DNA from: Gammaproteobacteria bacterium
GTDB taxonomy: Bacteria; Pseudomonadota; Gammaproteobacteria; GCA-002705445; GCA-002716945
NCBI GenBank assembly: GCA_018670435.1
Contig: JABHRC010000034.1
Coordinates: 1-41,055 of the forward strand
DNA: 41,055 nt
Reading direction: 5' to 3'
This document shows, piece by piece, positions 18,750 to 27,506 of this stretch; within the stretch, counting starts at the first letter, position 1, and every line of letters begins with the position of its first letter. Below the pieces are notes generated by a model, which did no database searches, was not told the origin of the DNA, and saw only the letters and a program-made list of their open reading frames with translations. A program made the position numbers and the translations under genes.

Positions 18750-19212
18750 TCTCTTTATAATATTTTACCAAGTTATGAGCTGCAGACTCAATATGTATAT
18801 TTTTATTATAACCTGTAGATTTAATTTTTGATGCGCTATCCCGAGGAACAGTTGCATGGCATGTAAAGCAATCTATATTTACCGCTGTCTTTACGTGACA
18901 AGTTTGACAAAACTGACCTTCTGCATTTACAGGAATTGCCTCACCCTTTTCATCATGAGAAACATGACAGTCTATACAATTTGCTAAGCTGTGATTTTTA
19001 GTTCTTATACCTTTTTCAACTGTGTTGTCACGCTGATGGTATAAAAACTCAAAATGTTTTTTTTGCATAACCTCGGTAGGTTCTACACACTGATCTAATT
19101 TGTCAGCTTTAGATTCGCCAATCAGAGAGTGTTTTTCATTATCATGTGAATAGGAAGAAATAGGAATGAATACCATTATTGCAATAGCTAATATTTTAGT
19201 AAGTTGGGGCAC
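18733..19212 (-). CDS. dsrJ: DsrJ, periplasmic triheme cytochrome c
   Basis: This 159-residue cytochrome begins with an N-terminal Sec-type signal or anchor (about residues 1-22). It has three CxxCH haem-binding motifs at about residues 79-83, 102-106 and 115-119. A cysteine at about 42 in CVEPTEVM matches the position of the unusual Cys haem ligand described for A. vinosum DsrJ. The protein hands electrons between periplasmic donors and DsrO/DsrP. It follows dsrL by 42 bases. Confidence 0.93.
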   Translation of the reverse strand: MPQLTKILAIAIMVFIPISSYSHDNEKHSLIGESKADKLDQCVEPTEVMQKKHFEFLYHQRDNTVEKGIRTKNHSLANCIDCHVSHDEKGEAIPVNAEGQFCQTCHVKTAVNIDCFTCHATVPRDSASKIKSTGYNKNIHIESAAHNLVKYYKENEYER

Positions 19213-19254
19213 AATCTCTCTCCTCAGTTGCTGCCAATTAATTAGCTATACTAA

Positions 19255-21228
19255 TTATTCACCTAGACCCATTTTAATATATCCAGTAGGACAAACATCA
19301 GCACAAATATGACACCCAATGCATTTATCGTAATCGGTATCAACGTATCTACCCATTGTAGACTCATCTTTTTTAACACGAAAAACTGCATCTTGAGGAC
19401 AGTAAATCACACAATTATCACACTCAAAACACATTCCACAGCTCATGCATCTAGAAGCTTCTTTTATTGCATCTTCTTCAGTGAGACCGATTATTCTGTC
19501 TTCATAATGATCTATAACATCATCGCCAGTAGGGACGGCTTCGCCTCTTTTTAGACGATCTTCATGCTTAAAGTGTCCTAAAAATAATTCTGTTGAAGGT
19601 ATTACTTCTTGAGATGAACGATCTTCATAATTATGAACAACAGCATTGCTATTATCAGTGCCTCTCAATAGATCTGGATCTTCAACCATTGGTTTATATT
19701 CTTCAGGTTGTTGATCTGTTTCTCTTAACTTATCTAACAAACTAAAGTGATGGACATCAACTTTAGGTCTACGTTTGAAATCTTTATTTTCAAAGAAACT
19801 TTTTATTGACTGTGATGCAATTGATCCCTGCCCAATTGCAGTTGTTAATAAATGCGGTCTTACTATGTCACCCGCAACAAAATGTCCTTCTTTAGTTTTA
19901 TGTCTATAAAAGTCATCGACATCGAAAAATCCATGCTCATTACCAAGTGCTTCTAATCCTTCAATATCGGGTGATTGACCAATTGCAGAAACAATTAAGT
20001 CTGCCTCAATCCTTTGTTCAGAACCTTCGATAGCTACGGGTTTATTATCTTCAAAAGCACATTTAGCAATAACTATTGCAACAGCTCTGTTATTTTCATC
20101 TTTTTCTATTCTTACAGGTATAACACCATTTATTATAGTTACCCCTTCGTGAATAGCATCATTAACTTCTTGTTCCGCTGCAGTCATCTCTTCTTTTTGA
20201 AATAGGGATGTTAGAGTGACTTCTGCTCCTTCTTTAATAGCTGACTCTGAAACATCTTGTGCAACATAGCCGTGTACGATAGCTTCCGGGCTTTCCTGAT
20301 CATTCATTGTTGAAATATGACCGAGTCTTCTAGCAACAGATACTACATCTATTGAGGTATCACCACCACCAACACAGACAACTTTTTTAGACCCAACTTT
20401 TAATCTACCTTGGCAAAATGCCTCCAGAAATGCCACACCACTTAAGCAGTTTTCTGCATCACTACCCTCAATCGGAAGCGCTTTACCATTCCAGCAACCA
20501 ATAGTCCATAGTACCGCATCATATGCGTTCTCAACTTCTTCCAATGGTATGTCTTTACCGACTCTCTTATTTAAAATAACTTCTATATCACCCAAATCAA
20601 GAATACGTTTGATTTCAGCATCTAATATATCTCGTGGTGTTCTATAATTAGGAATTCCATAACGCATCATTCCTCCTAAATCTTCACGTTCTTCAAAGAT
20701 AGTAGATGCATAGCCCATCTTTCTTAATTGAAATGCTGCTGATAGTCCAGCTGGACCTCCGCCAATAATCGCAACTCTTTCCTTCAATAGTTCTGGAGCA
20801 GAATCGAATTTATAGTTCTCTTTAAAAGCTTTGTCGCCTATAAATTGTTCGACAGCATTAATACCAACGTAATCATCTACTTCATTCCTATTACATCCAC
20901 TTTGACAAGGTGCCGGGCAAACTCTTCCCATTTGTGATGGGAATGGATTAGCTGTAGTAGAGCGTCTAAAAGCATACTCAGACATACTCATTCCTTCGGG
21001 AGCTTTCTCAATCCCTCTTACAATTTGCAACCATCCACGAATATCTTCACCTGATGGACAACTGCCCTGGCAAGGTGGTGTTTTATGGATATATGTTGGA
21101 CATTTATGTGACGTATCTTCATTAAAAATTTGTTTTGAGAAGTCAGAATACGTATGCTCTCCCTCTTCGTATCTTCGGAAGGTGCTCTCCTCTTTCATAG
21201 CATTTACAGTCTTTTCTAGCTTAGTCAT
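19255..21228 (-). CDS. dsrL: DsrL, iron-sulfur flavoprotein NAD(P)H oxidoreductase
   Basis: This 657-residue GltD-like protein is tightly linked to sulfur-oxidising DsrAB and is thought to pass electrons from sulfite reductase to NAD(P)+. An N-terminal Cys cluster (CQGSCPSGED, CPAPCQSGC) precedes the FAD motif IIGGGPAGLSAA near residue 153 and the second nucleotide motif CVGGGDTSIDV near 285. The C-terminus carries 2x[4Fe-4S] ligands (CMSCGMCFECDNCVIYCP and CIGCHICADVCP). The YRTPR motif near residue 195 is present. DsrL together with DsrEFH, and no DsrD, marks the operon as oxidative. Confidence 0.95.
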   Translation of the reverse strand: MTKLEKTVNAMKEESTFRRYEEGEHTYSDFSKQIFNEDTSHKCPTYIHKTPPCQGSCPSGEDIRGWLQIVRGIEKAPEGMSMSEYAFRRSTTANPFPSQMGRVCPAPCQSGCNRNEVDDYVGINAVEQFIGDKAFKENYKFDSAPELLKERVAIIGGGPAGLSAAFQLRKMGYASTIFEEREDLGGMMRYGIPNYRTPRDILDAEIKRILDLGDIEVILNKRVGKDIPLEEVENAYDAVLWTIGCWNGKALPIEGSDAENCLSGVAFLEAFCQGRLKVGSKKVVCVGGGDTSIDVVSVARRLGHISTMNDQESPEAIVHGYVAQDVSESAIKEGAEVTLTSLFQKEEMTAAEQEVNDAIHEGVTIINGVIPVRIEKDENNRAVAIVIAKCAFEDNKPVAIEGSEQRIEADLIVSAIGQSPDIEGLEALGNEHGFFDVDDFYRHKTKEGHFVAGDIVRPHLLTTAIGQGSIASQSIKSFFENKDFKRRPKVDVHHFSLLDKLRETDQQPEEYKPMVEDPDLLRGTDNSNAVVHNYEDRSSQEVIPSTELFLGHFKHEDRLKRGEAVPTGDDVIDHYEDRIIGLTEEDAIKEASRCMSCGMCFECDNCVIYCPQDAVFRVKKDESTMGRYVDTDYDKCIGCHICADVCPTGYIKMGLGE

Positions 21229-21301
21229 GATAATCTCACACTTTATATAAGTTTATTATTCTTCTCTAATATTGAATAATTATAGCATAAGAACATTTGC
21301 T

Positions 21302-22801
21302 CTAAAGCTCTTTTTTATTCATTATCAATGCATCTCCAACAAGCTGATGAAGACTTATAATTTGATCTAATTCAAAGCCATAATACTGAAATGCCTTTGA
21401 AAACTGGCTCTTACAAATTGCGCATATCGCTGCCATATGAGTCACCCCATGATCCTCTACAACTCTTTTCAGGGCTTCCATTCTAGGCTGGGCGCCTTTC
21501 ATCCTAAGTTCTATTAAATCATCTGTTAATAGGCCGCCGCCGCCGCCGCAACAGAATGTTTTCTCCATAATTGTCTCATCATCCATGTCATAAAAATTAT
21601 TAGTAGTAGCTTTTATAATATCCCTAGGAAGACTAAACTGACCTCCGATGATATCACCCATATTTGATGCCCTTGCTACATTACATGAATCATGGAATGT
21701 TATAATTTTCCCATCATTAGCTGATTTATCAAATTGTAAAACATTTTTATTAATAAGATCATGCGTAACCTCACAGATATGCTGAGGGACAGGATATCTA
21801 GGATCAAGGAAATCAAATGGGCCAGCTAATGTATTTAAGAAGCTATAGGCAACTCTCCAAGCATGCCCACATTCACCAAATACAATTCTCTTAACACCTA
21901 GATCTAAAGCTGCTTCACGGATCCTAAGTGCTAATTTTCTCATGTTATCATAGCTTCCAATAAACATACCAAAGTTAGCTGCTTCACTCGCATGAGAGCT
22001 CAAAGTCCAACTTATTCCAGCTTGATGAAAAACTTTCGCATACCCTATCAAGCCATCAACATGCGGCTCAGCAAAAAAATCCGCTGATGGGGTGATAAGT
22101 AATACATCTGCGCCCTTAACATCTAAGGGGAATTTAACATCAACTCCTATATCTTCTTCTACGTCTTCTTCTAAACCTTCCAAGGTATCTGCTAAAGCAG
22201 GTTTAGGTAAACCTAAATTATTACCAATTTTATGCACCTTACCAATAATCTCATTACAATATTTTTGTCCTACACCAACAGAATCCATTATTTCTCTAGC
22301 TGCCATGGATATTTCAGCTGTATCAATTCCAATTGGACAAAAAACTGCACACCTACGACATTGAGAGCATTGATGATAATAAGAGTACCAATCATCCAAA
22401 ACTTCTTTTGTCAAATCCACCGCGCCTACTAACTTTGGGAAGAATTTCCCAGGCAATGTAAAATGTTTACGATAAACACCACGCATTAAATTTTGTCTAC
22501 CAACTGGCATATTATTTGGGTCTTTAGTTCCAAGGTAATAATGACATTTATCAGTACACGCCCCACACTGAATGCATGAGTCCATGTACACTCTAAGAGA
22601 GCGATATTTTTTTAGTAAATCACCCATTTTCCCAAGAGCAACTTCTTGCCAATTATCAACTAATTCACCAGGGTACCCGAGAGATTTTTGAAAATCTTCT
22701 TTAGATTTAAATGGGGCTAAATGTGAAGTAGCTTGCTCTACTAATTTAGGGATCGGCGAGTATTCCTTAAGTATAGGTTTTTCAAATTCTTTTACTGCCA
22801 T
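21302..22801 (-). CDS. dsrK: DsrK, heterodisulfide-reductase-like Fe-S subunit
   Basis: This 499-residue cytoplasmic catalytic subunit of DsrMKJOP is related to HdrD and proposed to handle the DsrC trisulfide/disulfide. Two ferredoxin-type motifs lie near residues 76-90 (CIQCGACTDKCH) and 145-160 (CSQCRRCAVFCP). A single CCG-domain signature, TFCCGGGGGLL, lies near residue 410, with ICAICK after it. The run of glycines is encoded by a GC-rich trinucleotide stretch around 21532-21551 that stands out in this AT-rich DNA. It follows dsrM by 8 bases. Confidence 0.95.
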   Translation of the reverse strand: MAVKEFEKPILKEYSPIPKLVEQATSHLAPFKSKEDFQKSLGYPGELVDNWQEVALGKMGDLLKKYRSLRVYMDSCIQCGACTDKCHYYLGTKDPNNMPVGRQNLMRGVYRKHFTLPGKFFPKLVGAVDLTKEVLDDWYSYYHQCSQCRRCAVFCPIGIDTAEISMAAREIMDSVGVGQKYCNEIIGKVHKIGNNLGLPKPALADTLEGLEEDVEEDIGVDVKFPLDVKGADVLLITPSADFFAEPHVDGLIGYAKVFHQAGISWTLSSHASEAANFGMFIGSYDNMRKLALRIREAALDLGVKRIVFGECGHAWRVAYSFLNTLAGPFDFLDPRYPVPQHICEVTHDLINKNVLQFDKSANDGKIITFHDSCNVARASNMGDIIGGQFSLPRDIIKATTNNFYDMDDETIMEKTFCCGGGGGLLTDDLIELRMKGAQPRMEALKRVVEDHGVTHMAAICAICKSQFSKAFQYYGFELDQIISLHQLVGDALIMNKKEL

Positions 22802-22809
22802 AATGTAAC

Positions 22810-23547
22810 CTATTTTTTAGATTCTAATTTTTTTGCCCAATCAGATATATGTCTCTGATCACGGGCATTATCTGGTTGATTTCTAGTAGGACTAAAAAAT
22901 AGTCCTGGCGCATGTAACAATTTACTATAAGGAAATATTATCATCAAAAGCAATACAAGAGAAAGGTGTAATAGTAATATAAAATCACTTGGTAGCTCAG
23001 ACCATTGAAAATACATCAGACCAACAAAGAACATTTTTACAGCATAAATGTCTGTATGAAACCATTTCATTAATAATCCAGTGAGTGCGATAGAAATGAT
23101 TAGTATTAACATTAGATAATCTGATGGATTAGAGATATATCGGACTCTGTCTACAAAAATTCTTCTACCTAACAAACCAATTAATCCAAATACCATCATG
23201 TATCCAGCATAATGACCAGCAGCTTGTACAATTTCCCATGAAACCCAAAACCAAACTGGATCAGTAAAATATCTTAAATGTCTTAGTGCAGCTAATAATA
23301 GTGCGAAATGAAAAAGCCAGCCAAACAACCAAGTCCATTTAGTTGCAGAAAATAAGCTTTCAAAAAATACAACTTCACGGAATAACCTTACAGCTACCCC
23401 TTTTTTAGTCTTAGGTGCCGGAGGTGTTGGTATCTTTAATGGTGCTGGAATTATAGAATACTCATAGATTCTATATGCTAAGCCTATGAAGAGAATTAAG
23501 GTAGCCACATAGAATGATATTCCATAGAATATTGTCACAAATGACAT
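22810..23547 (-). CDS. dsrM: DsrM, membrane cytochrome b subunit
   Basis: This 245-residue membrane protein is similar to the gamma subunit of respiratory nitrate reductase (NarI) and has about five or six hydrophobic helices. Histidines within helices (for example WLFHFALLLAALRH and AAGHYAGYM) are candidates for two b-type haems. It links the quinone pool to DsrK. Its start lies 30 bases after dsrC. Confidence 0.92.
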   Translation of the reverse strand: MSFVTIFYGISFYVATLILFIGLAYRIYEYSIIPAPLKIPTPPAPKTKKGVAVRLFREVVFFESLFSATKWTWLFGWLFHFALLLAALRHLRYFTDPVWFWVSWEIVQAAGHYAGYMMVFGLIGLLGRRIFVDRVRYISNPSDYLMLILIISIALTGLLMKWFHTDIYAVKMFFVGLMYFQWSELPSDFILLLHLSLVLLLMIIFPYSKLLHAPGLFFSPTRNQPDNARDQRHISDWAKKLESKK

Positions 23548-23577
23548 ACCTTATCTCTCCTTATTTCGGTATAAAGT

Positions 23578-23910
23578 TTATACGCAACCGGTTGGTTTTG
23601 GTAATCCTGCAAACTTACAAGCTTGCTTACCTGGACCATATGGAAATAACTCATAAAGATATTTACTATTACCTTTATCTTTACCTAGTTTTTTCCCAAC
23701 TGCTTTAGTTAATACTCTAACAGCCGGCGCAATTTGATATTCTTCATAATATTCACGTAGAAAATTAATAATTTCCCAGTGATCATCACCAAGATCAATA
23801 TCATCTTCTTTAGCCATTGCTGTAGCTAAATCTTTTTCCCAAAGGCTAAGATCAGCTAAGTATCCTTCTTCATCAGTCTCAAAAGACTTCCCATTTACTT
23901 CTATTGGCAT
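23578..23910 (-). CDS. dsrC: DsrC, sulfur-carrier protein with two C-terminal cysteines
   Basis: This 110-residue substrate-carrying protein of dissimilatory sulfur metabolism begins IEVNGKSFETDEEG, has the helix-turn core DDHWEIINFLREYY, and ends in the flexible arm KQACKFAGLPKPTGCV. Both redox cysteines are present: CysB at 98 and the penultimate CysA at 109, as needed to form the DsrC trisulfide. This separates it from TusE (CysA only) and from the two further paralogues in this window that lack CysA. Confidence 0.96.
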   Translation of the reverse strand: MPIEVNGKSFETDEEGYLADLSLWEKDLATAMAKEDDIDLGDDHWEIINFLREYYEEYQIAPAVRVLTKAVGKKLGKDKGNSKYLYELFPYGPGKQACKFAGLPKPTGCV

Positions 23911-23926
23911 AATTTACTCCTCTAAT

Positions 23927-24229
23927 TTATAACCAGTTTTGAATTTTCTCATTCTCTACAGTCAGATTGACAAAACCTTTGTAATCTATTACCTCTATAT
24001 TAGAGATTAGAGAGCTTTTATCAAGCCCTCTTGCTTTTAAATCTGGACCTAATACATAGATTTTTGTTATTTTTTGTGCATCTATAACAGTCTCAGAGAT
24101 ACTAGTATTTTTAAGAGCACCGTAAACACCATCTTCAATAAGAAGAATTGCTGAATTATCGTCAATTAGTCTTAGACATGTTTCTAAACTATTTTTTTCA
24201 AATGGAGATTTATTAACTGTATGTAACAT
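23927..24229 (-). CDS. dsrH: DsrH, sulfurtransferase subunit
   Basis: This 100-residue TusB-like subunit of the DsrE2F2H2 hexamer carries sulfur towards DsrC. It starts MLHTVNKSPF as TusB/DsrH do and has one cysteine at 18 (SLETCLRL), near the conserved Cys20 of A. vinosum DsrH. It overlaps the dsrF stop by one base. Confidence 0.92.
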   Translation of the reverse strand: MLHTVNKSPFEKNSLETCLRLIDDNSAILLIEDGVYGALKNTSISETVIDAQKITKIYVLGPDLKARGLDKSSLISNIEVIDYKGFVNLTVENEKIQNWL

Positions 24230-24612
24230 TAGAAATTAAATATAACCTCACTATCTGTAATAAGTTTTTTCATTTCAGAACTGTCAATAACTTTAACATC
24301 AACGGATAAATCATCTTCTTTCAGTCCTCTAGACTCCAGTGATTCTCTTTCTACATACAATTTTTCTACATCGTACATTTCTAGAGCTGCAAAAATTTTA
24401 GAAAAGTTTTTAGTATTTATTTCTGAAGTATCTTGATCCTTTTTTAACTGGAAAACTCCATCATCTATAAAAGCCAGACTAACATCTTGTTCAAATGCAG
24501 CACCTATTAATACAACTTCTAAGGCTTCATGCGCATAAACTGTTCCATGAGGAGCTCTTCTATTTATGTATAGAAACTTTTTAACTACTCCGCTTTCTAA
24601 TTCTTCTTCCAT
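24229..24612 (-). CDS. dsrF: DsrF, sulfurtransferase subunit
   Basis: This 127-residue TusC-like subunit of DsrEFH has the family features RRAPHGTVYAHEALEV near residue 18 and VSLAFIDDGVFQL near 45. It contains no cysteine and so plays a structural role, with the sulfur held by DsrE. Its start follows the dsrE stop directly. Confidence 0.92.
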   Translation of the reverse strand: MEEELESGVVKKFLYINRRAPHGTVYAHEALEVVLIGAAFEQDVSLAFIDDGVFQLKKDQDTSEINTKNFSKIFAALEMYDVEKLYVERESLESRGLKEDDLSVDVKVIDSSEMKKLITDSEVIFNF

Positions 24613-25005
24613 TTAATCACCAAATGTTATTAAGCGTTCAGCTTGAACGCCAGCTTCTATTAACTGTCCTAATCCAGATATTCTGAATTTCTCAGCAATA
24701 TTATCTGCATCTTTTTTATTCCTTTTCATTTCGTCTGGATCCACCATTCCACGTCTTTGCGCAGCTGCAACACATAATACAAGGTCAATATTATGTTCAT
24801 TAGCAAGTTCAGACCATCTATTAGGGATGTGTCTATCATCTTGTGGTGGTGTGGCAAGTCTTGTTCCATTATTTACACCATCATGATAAAAAAATACACG
24901 AAAGATAGTATGTCCTTCTTCTATCGCTGCTTTTGCAAATAAGTAAGCACTGTCTGATGCTTGGTGTTGATAAGGGCCTTCGTTAACTAATATACCAAAT
25001 ATCAT
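24613..25005 (-). CDS. dsrE: DsrE, sulfur-binding subunit of DsrEFH
   Basis: This TusD-like subunit is about 130 residues long. The frame opens at a TTG at 25011, but the ATG at 25005 is preferred: AAGGA lies about six bases upstream, and this start puts the conserved cysteine (VLCVAAAQRRG) at residue 78, the number of the active Cys78 in A. vinosum DsrE. DsrEFH is present in sulfur oxidisers and generally absent from sulfate reducers. Confidence 0.93.
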   Translation of the reverse strand: MIFGILVNEGPYQHQASDSAYLFAKAAIEEGHTIFRVFFYHDGVNNGTRLATPPQDDRHIPNRWSELANEHNIDLVLCVAAAQRRGMVDPDEMKRNKKDADNIAEKFRISGLGQLIEAGVQAERLITFGD

Positions 25006-25018
25006 AAACAATCCTTGT

Positions 25019-26107
25019 TTAAAATCTAATGTATGTGGAAGAATTTAGAGTTTTCCTTCCACCACGCCAGTTATCAATATGATACTTAGTAAATGGAAGT
25101 TCTGTTAATTCAAAAAATCTTGGCCAACCTATCCTTTCAATCCAATCGTTGATGCGTTCCCAGTCTTTTGCATCTTCTTTGTATTTCGAAAGAATTCTTT
25201 TAACAATTGCTGTGGCTTCTGGCCATCTAGGTGGATTATTAGGTATTCCTGCTGCTACTAATTTCTGGAATGTTGGTTTACTACGTGCATTTGAATGGTT
25301 ACCGCCAACCCATATAGCAAGTTTACTATGCTCTGGATCGTTGATTTGCATCGGAGGACATGGAGGAAAACAAGCACCACAACAGATACATTTTTTTTCG
25401 TCAACTTCTAGAGAAGCTTTACCATTTACCATAGCTGGTCTAATCGCGGCTACAGGACACCTTGCTACAACCGATGGTCTTTCACATACATTTGATACCA
25501 AGTCATGATTAATTTTTGGCGGTTTAGTATGCTGAATATTGATTGCAATATCTCCTTGGCCACCACAATTAATCTGGCAACAAGATGTTGTCATGTGAAC
25601 TCTATTAGGCATGTCATTGTTTTTAAATTCATCTATTAACTCATCCATCATAGCTTTTACTACACCAGATGCATCAGTTCCTGGTATGTCACAATGTAAC
25701 CACCCTTGTGTGTGAGAGATCATGGCAACACTATTTTTTGTTCCTCCGACTATAAAACCTTCACTCTCAAGCGCCTCTATTAAAGGATCTACTTTTGAGG
25801 CATCATTAACCATATATTCAATGTTACTTCTAATGGTAAACCTTACAAATCCATCAGCAAATTTATCACCTATGTCGCATAGTGTGCGTAAAGTAAATAC
25901 GTCTAAGATTCTTTGGGTACCTGCTCTAACCGTCCATATTTCATCACCGCTATTAGAAGCATGTCTTAATACTCCTGGCTTGGGATGATCGTGCCATTTC
26001 CATTGGCCGAAATTTTTACGCATCGTCGGATGCATATATTGGAAACCGTCTGGTGCTCCAGTCTCTATAGGTGCTCTTTGTTGTTTTTTTTCTTTTGCTT
26101 CTGCCAT
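25019..26107 (-). CDS. dsrB: Dissimilatory sulfite reductase beta subunit DsrB
   Basis: This 362-residue subunit forms the alpha2beta2 siroheme sulfite reductase with DsrA. The siroheme/[4Fe-4S] binding region shows TTSCCQINCGGQGDIAI and a nearby cysteine in CERPSVVARCPV. A ferredoxin insertion has CICCGACFPPCPPM near residue 240. The N-terminal sulfite-reductase half contains the repeat with FVRFTIRSN. It works here in the oxidative direction, judged from dsrEFH and dsrL beside it. Confidence 0.97.
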   Translation of the reverse strand: MAEAKEKKQQRAPIETGAPDGFQYMHPTMRKNFGQWKWHDHPKPGVLRHASNSGDEIWTVRAGTQRILDVFTLRTLCDIGDKFADGFVRFTIRSNIEYMVNDASKVDPLIEALESEGFIVGGTKNSVAMISHTQGWLHCDIPGTDASGVVKAMMDELIDEFKNNDMPNRVHMTTSCCQINCGGQGDIAINIQHTKPPKINHDLVSNVCERPSVVARCPVAAIRPAMVNGKASLEVDEKKCICCGACFPPCPPMQINDPEHSKLAIWVGGNHSNARSKPTFQKLVAAGIPNNPPRWPEATAIVKRILSKYKEDAKDWERINDWIERIGWPRFFELTELPFTKYHIDNWRGGRKTLNSSTYIRF

Positions 26108-26121
26108 AATATTATTTCTCG

Positions 26122-27378
26122 TTAAGCTGTGCCTTTATCAGCAGCATCTGCTCTTTCATACCATTTAACTGCTTCTCCATCCCATCCATCACCTCTGAAG
26201 TAACTAGATTCTCTAGGATTTCCAACCATATTAGGGTCTACTTCAATTCCTATTCCTTCTAAGAAATTCACAAGACCAATTCTTTCAATCATCTCACCGC
26301 ATCTTTCATGCTCAAGAGCATTATCTGCCCAGAAATCTATTGATTCTTCAGCAATCTCAACGAGCTTATCCCAATCTTCTTGAGTTTCAAGCTTCATGAA
26401 AGGAACTATTACTGTTCCCATAAGGTCACCAATTTTTAGTGTTCTTTTCCCGCCCATAAGAACGGTTGCGCCTTTGTCATCTCCTGGATGTAATGCTTTT
26501 GGTACAACATTCAGACAGTGCATACATTTCACGCAATTCTGATTATCAATTGTTACAGAATCATCATCATTTAGGGAAATAGCATTTGTAGGACATCTTG
26601 TAACTATATTATCAATTACATATTTTCTTCCCTTCAAATCTACATATGCTTTAAATTCAGCTTGATCAATTTTAATGTCATCTCTCCATGTCCCAATTAT
26701 TGACATATCTGCCCTTTCTATTGAGTTCATACAATCATTTGCACATCCGGAAACCTTAAATTTGAATTTGTATGGTAATGCCGGTCTATGCATATCATCT
26801 ATAAAATTATTAACTAGTAATCTATGAGCTTTATGCTCATTTATGTTTGACATCTCACATCTACCTGCGCCAACACATGACATTGCTGTCCTAACACAAG
26901 GTCCGGCGCCACCTAAGTCAAAACCATATTCATTAATCTCATCAAAGAAATGTTGAGTAGCATCTGAAGTGGATCCAATAAACATTATATTTCCGGTCTG
27001 CCCATGAAATGTAACCAGCCCTGAGCCATATTTTTCCCAGCTATCAGCCATTTTTCTCAATATATCTGTTGTATAAAAATTTCCTGCTGGTGGCTGCACA
27101 CGTAATGTATGAAATTCCTTAGATTTAGGGAAAGCGTCTCCAACTTCAGAGAAACGAGGGATTATTCCTCCACCATAACCATATACACTTACAGTTCCGC
27201 CTTTCCAGTAGCCTTTTCTTGTCTCATATGAGTGCTCAAGTTGACCTAATAGATCATTAGTCATCTCATTAATTCTTTCTTCAGGGTGCTTATCTCTTAA
27301 TCTCTTAATACCGCTAATAAAACTAGGCCACGGTCCGTTTTCTAACTCATCAAGCATTGGTGTGTCATGTTTTTTCAA
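26122..27378 (-). CDS. dsrA: Dissimilatory sulfite reductase alpha subunit DsrA
   Basis: This 418-residue catalytic subunit matches oxidative DsrA in length. Fe-S/siroheme ligands appear as CVGAGRC (C-x5-C) near residue 167 and GCANDCMNS (C-x3-C) near 212. A ferredoxin domain has CVKCMHCLNV near 285. It begins at a TTG, supported by GGGAG seven bases upstream and by the homologous N-terminus KHDTPMLDELENGPWP; the first in-frame ATG would cut this conserved part. It is the first gene of the operon, with an inverted repeat in the upstream region. Confidence 0.97.
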   Translation of the reverse strand: MKKHDTPMLDELENGPWPSFISGIKRLRDKHPEERINEMTNDLLGQLEHSYETRKGYWKGGTVSVYGYGGGIIPRFSEVGDAFPKSKEFHTLRVQPPAGNFYTTDILRKMADSWEKYGSGLVTFHGQTGNIMFIGSTSDATQHFFDEINEYGFDLGGAGPCVRTAMSCVGAGRCEMSNINEHKAHRLLVNNFIDDMHRPALPYKFKFKVSGCANDCMNSIERADMSIIGTWRDDIKIDQAEFKAYVDLKGRKYVIDNIVTRCPTNAISLNDDDSVTIDNQNCVKCMHCLNVVPKALHPGDDKGATVLMGGKRTLKIGDLMGTVIVPFMKLETQEDWDKLVEIAEESIDFWADNALEHERCGEMIERIGLVNFLEGIGIEVDPNMVGNPRESSYFRGDGWDGEAVKWYERADAADKGTA

Positions 27379-27440
27379 TGTCTAACTCCCGTTTATCTAA
27401 GATATAATCTTTATTATATTATCATTATTTACTAATATAA

Positions 27441-27454
27441 GTCTATGGATAGAC
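27441..27454. promoter_or_regulatory. Perfect inverted repeat in the dsrA / TauD-like intergenic region
   Basis: GTCTAT-GG-ATAGAC is a perfect 6-2-6 palindrome in the 128-base divergent spacer. A possible dsrA -10 (TATAAT on the minus strand at 27413-27418) lies 22 bases closer to dsrA, so the palindrome would sit at or just upstream of a weak -35 region. That is a plausible operator position for a dsr regulator. No regulator gene is nearby and chance cannot be excluded. Confidence 0.4.
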
Positions 27455-27506
27455 AATATAGCATTTATTTAAAATAACTTACAAGTACTAAATAGGCATA
27501 AATCTA

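Noticed and set aside
21532-21551. GC-rich GCC trinucleotide repeat as a possible unstable microsatellite
   Set aside because: It encodes the conserved glycine run of the DsrK CCG motif, so it is explained by the protein.
25149-25508. A 119-codon frame antisense to dsrB
   Set aside because: It is a shadow of strongly conserved coding sequence on the other strand, with no recognisable domain; similar frames at 22092-22364, 25722-25988 and 37112-37366 are rejected for the same reason.
15057-27378. Reading the dsr cluster as a sulfate-reduction pathway
   Set aside because: dsrEFH and dsrL are present and dsrD is absent, the pattern of sulfur oxidisers; no sat/apr genes are in the window to argue otherwise.
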